Source: CAYZXL01 sp964482435
Lineage (GTDB): Bacteria > Auribacterota > JABMQX01
NCBI GenBank assembly: GCA_964482435.1
Contig: CAYZXL010000077.1
Coordinates: 1-18,952 of the forward strand
DNA: 18,952 bases
Direction: 5' to 3'
Positions within the stretch are counted from its first letter, which is position 1, and each line of letters begins with the position of its first letter. Positions 14,069-18,952 of this stretch are shown here, one piece after another. The notes beneath the pieces are model-generated. The model did no database searches and was not told the DNA's origin. It saw nothing but the letters and a program-made list of their open reading frames with translations. The position numbers were made by a program, and so were the translations under genes.

Positions 14069-14424
14069 GCTCCTTTCTGCGTTCGGACTGTTGTCTCTAA
14101 TTTTTCTGCCGGAAAGAAATCGGAAGCGAAGGTGAAGTCGAACGGATTGCGCGGGCCAGTCAAATCGTAAATGACGCACATTTTCACGGGCGTCCGCGTG
14201 GCGTGACTGGGGATGGACTCTCTGCCCCGCCACGTCGCGCCAGCCACAAAACCAGCGAGCGCCATCGCCAGGGCAATGGCCCCGGTGACCCAGATGGGAA
14301 CTCGCCACCGGGGAGAATGGGATGGTGACGGGCAATGTGGCTTTTGCGTGAGCACACGCGCATCAAGCTCCTGAGAAGGTGCCGCTAAAGGAAAGCTTTT
14401 AAGCTTTGATTCAAAGTCTTTCAC
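14065..14424 (-). CDS. Small single-pass membrane protein, putative anti-sigma factor
   Basis: 119 residues from GTG 14424 (ribosome site GGAGGAG), overlapping the sigma factor stop as GTGA; its own stop overlaps the next start as ATGA. One hydrophobic segment (about 44-65, IWVTGAIALAMALAGFVAG) separates a short N-terminal part (1-43, with LKSFPLAAPSQELDARVL, of the kind seen in anti-sigma factors of related bacteria) from a C-terminal part of about 54 residues. Position directly after the ECF gene and this topology suggest that the N-terminal part holds the sigma factor at the membrane. There is no HxxxCxxC zinc motif, so it is not a classical ZAS anti-sigma factor. Function inferred from context. 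Confidence 0.6.
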   Translation of the reverse strand: MKDFESKLKSFPLAAPSQELDARVLTQKPHCPSPSHSPRWRVPIWVTGAIALAMALAGFVAGATWRGRESIPSHATRTPVKMCVIYDLTGPRNPFDFTFASDFFPAEKLETTVRTQKGA

Positions 14425-14963
14425 AGTCGCTCCTCCAACAAAGAACGAAGTTTCTTCACTCCTCTGCGATACCACGCTGCTACAGTGCCCGGAGGCGCCT
14501 GCCGCACGCAGGCAATTTCCCGAAACGTCAAGTCGCCGTAGATGTGCTGGACAATTGTCTCTCGCTCGTCTTCCGAAAGCGATAGAAGGGCCTTTGCGAC
14601 ATGCTGCTTAAGCTCGTTGTGGGCGGCTGCATCGCGTGGGACTGGCTTCGCGTCGAAAATGAACTCGCTGATTTCATCGGTGGATGGCGGATTTCGCCGG
14701 ACCTGGTCGATGGCGGCATTTCGCACAGCGCGAAAGACGTATGCTTTAAGGTGTCGCGGCTTGCTCTTCAATCTGAATAGCCTGTGAAACGCCTCCTGGA
14801 TGGAGTCTTCCGCCCGAGCAGGACATCGCGTGATGGCCAGCGAGCAAGTGAAAAGCTGCTGCCTGTAACGGAGGTAAATGCGCTCAATCGCGCCGTCGAG
14901 CTTGCTCAATGAATTCCTCTTCCGCCAGGGATTTTGCAGAAGCCCGGCCCTGTCTTTCGCCAC
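14421..14963 (-). CDS. ECF RNA polymerase sigma factor
   Basis: 180 residues. Redirects RNA polymerase to a small set of promoters in response to an envelope or environmental signal. Sigma region 2 at about 26-92 (AEDSIQEAFHRLFR, then LKAYVFRAVRNAAIDQVRR) and region 4 at about 122-177 (LSLSEDERETIVQHIYGDLT, FREIACVRQAPPGTVAAWY), with the usual short linker. ATG 14963 is preceded by GGAGTCAA. First gene of a three-gene unit with 4-base overlaps. Its upstream region carries CGTCATATT about 20 bases before the start, loosely like an ECF -10, but I could not pair it with a -35 box, so autoregulation is only a possibility. Confidence 0.88.
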   Translation of the reverse strand: MAKDRAGLLQNPWRKRNSLSKLDGAIERIYLRYRQQLFTCSLAITRCPARAEDSIQEAFHRLFRLKSKPRHLKAYVFRAVRNAAIDQVRRNPPSTDEISEFIFDAKPVPRDAAAHNELKQHVAKALLSLSEDERETIVQHIYGDLTFREIACVRQAPPGTVAAWYRRGVKKLRSLLEERL

Positions 14964-15143
14964 ATTTGACTCCGCTAATATGACGCCGAACTAACAGAGA
15001 TTTATGCAAGAATTTTTGCGGTTGCGCGGAACCGAAGAACCTCGTGGCATTGGACTGGCAAATTGCCGTGTCCCATTCCGACCGCGCGAGAAATCGCCTT
15101 TGGGAGGTGGACGCTCTGGTGACTGACAGGGCGGCGGGTGCGG
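14964..15143. other. Non-coding stretch with nothing recognised
   Basis: Leader side of the sigma factor gene and the flank of repeat copy B. Short ORFs cross it in several frames, but none has a ribosome site or recognisable protein. No promoter with good spacing was found on either strand. Confidence 0.5.
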
Positions 15144-15304
15144 GTAATCCCTCGGTCACCGGAGGAGTCACCGCAGAGAACACAGAGACCGCAGAGGAAT
15201 GTCAGACGGGATTAACACGATTTTCAGGATTATGCGGTCCATCCTTTTATCCTGTCCATATCTTGGCTCCTTTTCTGCCGCGTCTGCCGCCCGAGACTGA
15301 GGGA
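15144..15304 (+). repeat. Dispersed 160-bp intergenic repeat, copy B
   Basis: Same orientation and length as copy A (4007-4167). Its ends are the better preserved: TCCCTCGGTC (15148-15157) and GACTGAGGGA (15295-15304) are inverted repeats matching at 9 of 10 bases. The internal arms (GACGGGATTAACACGAT on the left, ATCCTTTTATCCTGTC on the right) are more decayed than in copy A. It ends 23 bases before the -35 box of the tRNA-Gly promoter. Confidence 0.8.
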
Positions 15305-15327
15305 TAACGGCGGTCTTTCTTTTTTCC

Positions 15328-15355
15328 TTGCATTGCTCCCCGATTCTGGTATAAA
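15328..15355 (+). promoter_or_regulatory. Promoter upstream of tRNA-Gly
   Basis: TTGCAT (15328-15333), 16-base spacer, TATAAA (15350-15355). Start expected near 15362, about 100 bases before the tRNA. That leader contains a GC-rich hairpin, CCCCGC (15431-15436) with GCGGGG (15442-15447), followed by TTCGTTT. Confidence 0.55.
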
Positions 15356-15464
15356 TAGTGGCTGCAATCGCGGGCACTGAAGGAGCTACCGCCGATCGAG
15401 GAAATTGGGTCCGCGGATGCAGCACAGCGGCCCCGCCCACAGCGGGGTTCGTTTGCGCGAGTGG

Positions 15465-15538
15465 GCGGGCGTAGCTCAATGGTAGAGCCCCAGCCTTCCA
15501 AGCTGGTCATGTGAGTTCGATTCTCATCGCCCGCTCCA
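15465..15538 (+). tRNA. tRNA-Gly (anticodon TCC)
   Basis: Full cloverleaf: acceptor GCGGGCG (15465-15471) with CGCCCGC (15528-15534), D-stem GCTC/GAGC, anticodon stem CCAGC/GCTGG with loop CTTCCAA, T-loop TTCGATT. The 3' CCA is encoded (15536-15538). Confidence 0.97.
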
Positions 15539-15664
15539 GGCTCTATTTTTCGCTGAGGCGGGGGGAACCGTAGGTCCCGTCTTCCGCGTTTCCCAGCGTA
15601 TCATCTGATGGCTCCCTCGCCCCGAAACGCTGCGCGTTCTGTTCGGAGAGACTTTCAAGCGGGC

Positions 15665-15694
15665 TTGACTTTGTCAGCCCGTAAAAGATATATA
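15665..15694 (+). promoter_or_regulatory. Strong promoter of the rpsB operon
   Basis: TTGACT (15665-15670), 18-base spacer, TATATA (15689-15694). Start near 15701, leaving about 90 nt of leader before rpsB. In the leader, GCTCC (15728-15732) and GGAGC (15738-15742) form a small hairpin that could take part in S2 autoregulation, known for rpsB in other bacteria; that role is inferred. Confidence 0.65.
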
Positions 15695-15789
15695 TGTTAC
15701 GCAAATTCAGGAGTTAATCAGAGGGCAGCTCCACTGCGGAGCATCGCCGGAGAACTCAATCAAAAACTTGATAAGGAGGAGTCAAAAGC

Positions 15790-16725
15790 TTGCCCGATGT
15801 GACAATTAAAGCTCTCCTCGAGGCGGGTGTTCATTTCGGACACCGAACCAGAAGATGGAATCCCAAGATGAAAAGGTTCATTTTCGAGGAGAGAAACGGG
15901 ATTCACATTCTGGACCTTCAGAAGACAATCGCTCAACTCCAGAAGGCTGGCCAGGCCCTGAAGGACATCGTTCTTGATGGAGGGTCTGTCCTTTTCGTCG
16001 GCACCAAAAAGCAAGCCAAAGAATCCATCTACCTCGCGGCCACTCGCTGCGGGATGTTCTACGTCAACGAAAGATGGCTCGGCGGCACTCTCACCAACAA
16101 CAGAACCATCCGGAAGTCCATCGCTCGACTTCGTGAGCTTGAGGTCATGTCTCAGGACGGCACCTTCGACAGGCTTCCCAAAAAAGAAGTCTCGCACCTG
16201 CTCCGGGAAAAGGCAAAGCTCCACAAATATCTCGACGGAATCAAGGCAATGGACCGTCTCCCCGCAGCCTTCTTCCTCGTGGACACTCGCAGAGAAAAAA
16301 TAGCCATCTCCGAAGCAAGAAAGACGGGTATCCCCATCATCGCAACCGTTGACTCCAATTCCGACCCCGACCCGATTGACTACCCTATTGCAGCCAACGA
16401 CGACGCCATCAAGTCCGTCACCTTGATCGCCAACACCATCGCTGACTATATCGTGGAAGCGCAAAACGAGCTTTACAAAACCCAGCCGGAACCCGTGCCC
16501 CCTGAGAAAATGGCTGCCCCAGCCGAGGCAGCCCCGCCGCCTGTTCGGGAAGCTGCGCCACCGGCCGGAGCTGCTCCTCCACCGCCGCCACCCGCGCCCG
16601 CCGTGGAAAAGGTTGCACCGGAGGTTCCTGAACCTCAGTCAAGACCCTTACACCCCCGACAACCACGACAACGCCCCCGATCCGACGCGCCTCCACGATT
16701 CGACATCGAGAAGAAAGGGAGCTGA
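15790..16725 (+). CDS. rpsB: 30S ribosomal protein S2 with a proline/alanine-rich tail
   Basis: 311 residues; S2 is usually about 230-260. Binds the small ribosomal subunit near the cleft where S1 docks. TTG start at 15790 with AAGGAGG at 15774-15780; the start PDVTIKALLEAGVHFGHRT is the S2 norm. Core motifs: RRWNPKMKRFIFEERNGIHI, NERWLGGTLTNN, and PIIATVDSNSDPDPIDYPIA followed by ANDDAIKSV. The core ends near residue 222. Residues 225-311 form a low-complexity tail, first Pro/Ala/Glu-rich (with a run of prolines), then Arg/Pro-rich, ending FDIEKKGS. First gene of the operon; tsf starts 5 bases after its stop. Confidence 0.97.
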   Translation: MPDVTIKALLEAGVHFGHRTRRWNPKMKRFIFEERNGIHILDLQKTIAQLQKAGQALKDIVLDGGSVLFVGTKKQAKESIYLAATRCGMFYVNERWLGGTLTNNRTIRKSIARLRELEVMSQDGTFDRLPKKEVSHLLREKAKLHKYLDGIKAMDRLPAAFFLVDTRREKIAISEARKTGIPIIATVDSNSDPDPIDYPIAANDDAIKSVTLIANTIADYIVEAQNELYKTQPEPVPPEKMAAPAEAAPPPVREAAPPAGAAPPPPPPAPAVEKVAPEVPEPQSRPLHPRQPRQRPRSDAPPRFDIEKKGS

Positions 16726-16729
16726 CAAG

Positions 16730-17326
16730 ATGGAAATTCCCGCATCAGTTGTCAAGGAATTGAGGCTGAAAACTAACGCCGGAATAATGGAGTGCAAGTC
16801 CGCACTGGAAGAATCCAAAGGGGACATCGAGGCCGCCATCCAGGTTCTCCGCAAGAGAGGACTGGCTATCGCGGAGAAGAAGGCTCATCGGGAGGTGCCC
16901 CAGGGCATTGTCGCCTCCTATATCCACATGGGCGGCAAGATAGGCGTTCTCGTCGAAGTCAACTGCGAGAGCGATTTCGTCGCTCGCAACGAAGTTTTCC
17001 GCTCGTTCGTCAAAGACATCACCATGCACGTCGCCGCCATGAACCCGAAGTACCTCCGGCGGGAAGATGTGCCAACTGATGTGGTCGAGAAAGAAAGAGA
17101 GAAGTATCGCTCCGAGGTCACGGACAAGCCTCCTCAGATCGTCGAGAAAATCGTCGAGGGAAAGCTCAACAAGTTCTTCTTCGCCGAGAAATGCCTTCTG
17201 GAACAACCTTTCATCAAAGACCCGGAGGTCAACATCGGCCAGTACGTCAAACAGAAAATCGCCGAGCTTCGCGAGAACATCGTCATTCGCCGGTTCGTCC
17301 GCTACAGCATGGGCGAAAGTGAGTGA
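16730..17326 (+). CDS. tsf: Elongation factor Ts
   Basis: 198 residues, the short bacterial form. Exchanges GDP for GTP on EF-Tu during translation. An N-terminal UBA-like domain with LRLKTNAGIMECKSAL (11-26) is followed by the core, with IGVLVEVNCESDFVARN (71-87) and a shortened second half. ATG 16730 follows AGGGAG at 16716-16721. The frame is open upstream to 16613, but that part overlaps rpsB and has no family similarity. The final GAG TGA overlaps a GTG that could start pyrH. Confidence 0.97.
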   Translation: MEIPASVVKELRLKTNAGIMECKSALEESKGDIEAAIQVLRKRGLAIAEKKAHREVPQGIVASYIHMGGKIGVLVEVNCESDFVARNEVFRSFVKDITMHVAAMNPKYLRREDVPTDVVEKEREKYRSEVTDKPPQIVEKIVEGKLNKFFFAEKCLLEQPFIKDPEVNIGQYVKQKIAELRENIVIRRFVRYSMGESE

Positions 17327-17361
17327 GGCGGGGACGCAAGCAGCACGTCGCTGAGAACCCC

Positions 17362-18141
17362 ATGGCACGCCAGAAACGAGCATACCATCCGCCGAGAACG
17401 AAAAAGCAAAAAGCCGCACCGGTTTACAGGAGGATCGTCCTGAAGCTCAGCGGCGAAGCTTTGAAAGGAGATAGAACCTACGGGATTGACCCCGCCGTCT
17501 GCACGCGGATTGCCACGGAGATCAAGGACGTCCGAAGCCTCGGCGTCCAGGTGGCAGTAGTGGTTGGCGGAGGAAACATCTTTCGCGGAGTCTCCGCAGC
17601 CGCCAAGGGGATGGACAGGACCACCGCCGACTATGTCGGGATGCTCGCCACCGTCATGAACGGAATGGCCCTCCAGGATGCCCTCGAGAAACTGGGTGTC
17701 CCCAGCCGCGTCCACAGCGCGATTGAAATCAAGGAGCTTGCCGAGCCTTTCATCCGAAGAAGAGCCGTCAAGCAACTGGAAAATGGAATGGTTGTCGTCT
17801 TCGTCGGAGGAACAGGAAACCCGTTCTTCTCCACGGACACGACTGCGGTTCTCCGAGCGACCGAGATAAACGCGGAGGTCGTCTTGAAGGCGACGAAAGT
17901 GGACGGGGTGTATTCCGCGGACCCGCAGCTCGACGCCAACGCCCGGAGGTTCGACGAGCTGACGTACCTGGAGGTCATAGACAAACGACTGAAGGTGATG
18001 GACAGCACCGCCGTCACCCTCGGCATGGACAACAACATTCCCATCGTGGTCTTCGATTTGACCAGGTCCGGGAATCTCAAGAGAATCGTTTCGGGAGAGA
18101 AAATCGGAACTATCATCAGGGGTTCGAGCCATGCCTATTGA
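17362..18141 (+). CDS. pyrH: UMP kinase
   Basis: 259 residues from ATG 17362. Phosphorylates UMP to UDP in pyrimidine nucleotide synthesis. Motifs: the phosphate-binding KLSGEAL (28-34), VVGGGNIFRG, DYVGMLATVMNG, the GTGNPFFSTDTTA loop, KATKVDGVYSADP and LKVMDSTA. The start is uncertain: GTG 17323 overlaps the tsf stop (GTGA) and would add 13 residues; neither start has a strong ribosome site. Even the shorter form has a basic N-terminal extension of about 20 residues (MARQKRAYHPPRTKKQKA) before the usual YRRIVLKLSG start. It overlaps frr by 11 bases. Confidence 0.95.
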   Translation: MARQKRAYHPPRTKKQKAAPVYRRIVLKLSGEALKGDRTYGIDPAVCTRIATEIKDVRSLGVQVAVVVGGGNIFRGVSAAAKGMDRTTADYVGMLATVMNGMALQDALEKLGVPSRVHSAIEIKELAEPFIRRRAVKQLENGMVVVFVGGTGNPFFSTDTTAVLRATEINAEVVLKATKVDGVYSADPQLDANARRFDELTYLEVIDKRLKVMDSTAVTLGMDNNIPIVVFDLTRSGNLKRIVSGEKIGTIIRGSSHAY

Positions 18142-18691
18142 CAAACTTCTCAGGGAAACGAGAGCAAAAATGGACAAGTCCGTGGAGTTTGTCCGCAGCG
18201 AGTTCTCCACCATCCGCACGGGGAAAGCCTCGGCAGCCCTCGTCGAGAGTATTCCTGTGGACTACTACGGGACCAAGACGCGATTGAGAGAACTCGCCAA
18301 CATTTCCACGCCGGAGCCGAGGCTCGTTGTCATTCATCCATGGGACCCCGGAGCCGTCGGCTCGGTTGTGAAAGCCATCGAGCAATCCGCCCTCGGCGTC
18401 ACTCCCATCAGCGACGGAAAGAACGTGCGAATCCCCATCCCCGAACTCAGCGAGGAACGAAGAAAAGACCTCATCAAGCTCGTCCGAAAGATGGCCGAGG
18501 ATGCCAAAGTCGCCATCCGCAACATTCGCCGCACGGCAAACGAAGAGGTCAAGCACCTCCGCAAGGATGGCGTCATCCCCGAGGACGACAGCTTCCGCGA
18601 GGAGCACGAAGTCCAGAAGCTCACCGACGAGCACATCGAGAAAGTTGACGAGCTTGTGAAGCACAAAGAAGCTGAAATCATGGAGGTCTGA
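18131..18691 (+). CDS. frr: Ribosome recycling factor
   Basis: 186 residues, normal length. Splits the post-termination ribosome together with EF-G. Family marks: MDKSVEFVRSEFSTIRTGKA with SAALVESI, DYYGTKTRLRELANIS, HPWDP, DGKNVRIPIPELSEERRKDL, KMAEDAKVAIRNIRR, and the EVQKLTDEHIEKVDEL helix. ATG 18131 lies inside the end of pyrH, so it is translationally coupled. Last protein gene of the operon. Confidence 0.97.
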   Translation: MPIDKLLRETRAKMDKSVEFVRSEFSTIRTGKASAALVESIPVDYYGTKTRLRELANISTPEPRLVVIHPWDPGAVGSVVKAIEQSALGVTPISDGKNVRIPIPELSEERRKDLIKLVRKMAEDAKVAIRNIRRTANEEVKHLRKDGVIPEDDSFREEHEVQKLTDEHIEKVDELVKHKEAEIMEV

Positions 18692-18742
18692 TCCGCTCGG
18701 TCGCCGCAGAGGGGATGCCAAGTGCCCTGTCTATTCTCACCG

Positions 18743-18756
18743 CGCCCGAACGGGCG
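18743..18756 (+). terminator. Possible terminator hairpin after frr
   Basis: CGCCC (18743-18747) and GGGCG (18752-18756) pair around loop GAAC, about 50 bases after the frr stop and before the tRNA-Lys promoter. The stem is short and there is no T-run, so support is weak. Confidence 0.3.
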
Positions 18757-18839
18757 AAGAATTCCTCGGGCGAGAAACGTGTCCCGATGCGTGGCTTCAT
18801 CCGCACGGGAACCCCGAAACCGGCTGTTGCCGCAGGGTG

Positions 18840-18868
18840 TTGACCTGGGGGCGGCGTTTTTCTATCAT
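18840..18868 (+). promoter_or_regulatory. Promoter of tRNA-Lys
   Basis: TTGACC (18840-18845), 17-base spacer, TATCAT (18863-18868). The expected start is only about 5 bases before the mature tRNA. ACCCCGAAAC lies at 18811-18820, upstream of the -35 box. Confidence 0.6.
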
Positions 18869-18879
18869 AGGAAGAGAGT

Positions 18880-18952
18880 GGGCCGGTAGCTCAGGCGGCA
18901 GAGCAATGGCCTTTTAAGCCATGGGTCGAAGGTTCGAGTCCTTCCCGGCTCA
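18880..18952 (+). tRNA. tRNA-Lys (anticodon TTT)
   Basis: Acceptor GGGCCGG (18880-18886) pairs with CCGGCTC (18945-18951, one G-T pair); D-stem GCTC/GAGC; anticodon stem ATGGC/GCCAT with loop CTTTTAA; T-stem GAAGG/CCTTC with loop TTCGAGT. The discriminator base A is the last base of the window, so whether CCA is encoded cannot be seen. Confidence 0.95.

Noticed and set aside
14984..15025. Autoregulatory ECF promoter upstream of the sigma factor
   Set aside because: CGTCATATT could be a -10 element, but no fitting -35 box at the usual distance was found and it would leave almost no leader.
16613..16729. N-terminal extension of EF-Ts
   Set aside because: The open frame overlaps the rpsB tail; EF-Ts homology starts exactly at ATG 16730, which has a ribosome site.

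Overview
The window looks like chromosomal DNA from a GC-rich, probably anaerobic bacterium related to the PVC superphylum (Planctomycetes, Verrucomicrobia, Lentisphaerae and nearby candidate phyla). The best clue is a 50-residue protein at 8337-8489 that matches my memory of the small basic protein family typical of those lineages. A 2-oxoacid:ferredoxin oxidoreductase subunit, a very long multi-domain secreted protein and an ECF sigma cassette fit the same picture. The placement is an inference; there is no rRNA to confirm it.

Layout. (1) 1-3610, minus strand: 1203 codons of a secreted, cell-surface type protein that leaves the window on the left, behind a minus-strand sigma-70-like promoter and a leader of about 340 nt. 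(2) 3611-4288: non-coding, with one copy of a 160-bp dispersed repeat and a good promoter. (3) 4289-13077, plus strand: orphan oxidoreductase gamma subunit, then a closely packed run: pgsA, a 37-codon coupled ORF, cutA, a DUF89 phosphatase, an exported TPR protein, the small basic protein, an RsuA/RluB pseudouridine synthase, a four-cysteine microprotein, a 2H phosphoesterase, a second exported TPR protein, a zinc-ribbon membrane protein with a threefold repeat, and an exported FKBP prolyl isomerase. (4) 13256-14963, minus strand: ECF sigma factor, small membrane protein (putative anti-sigma) and secretin-like protein, joined by 4-base overlaps. (5) 14964-15464: non-coding, second copy of the 160-bp repeat plus a promoter. 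(6) 15465-18952, plus strand: tRNA-Gly(TCC), then the classical rpsB-tsf-pyrH-frr translation operon, then tRNA-Lys(TTT).

How the genes fit together. The right end is the conserved block for ribosomal protein S2, EF-Ts, UMP kinase and ribosome recycling factor, with a near-consensus promoter. The central run mixes housekeeping (phospholipid synthesis, rRNA modification, metabolite repair) with envelope genes (two exported TPR proteins, a membrane protein, an exported foldase). The minus-strand cassette looks like a sigma/anti-sigma regulatory unit tied to an envelope protein.

The least explained items are the repeat with inverted ends next to promoters, the sigma/membrane/secretin-like cassette, the zinc-ribbon triple-hairpin membrane protein, the four-cysteine microprotein and a pair of alternative hairpins at 8516-8561.
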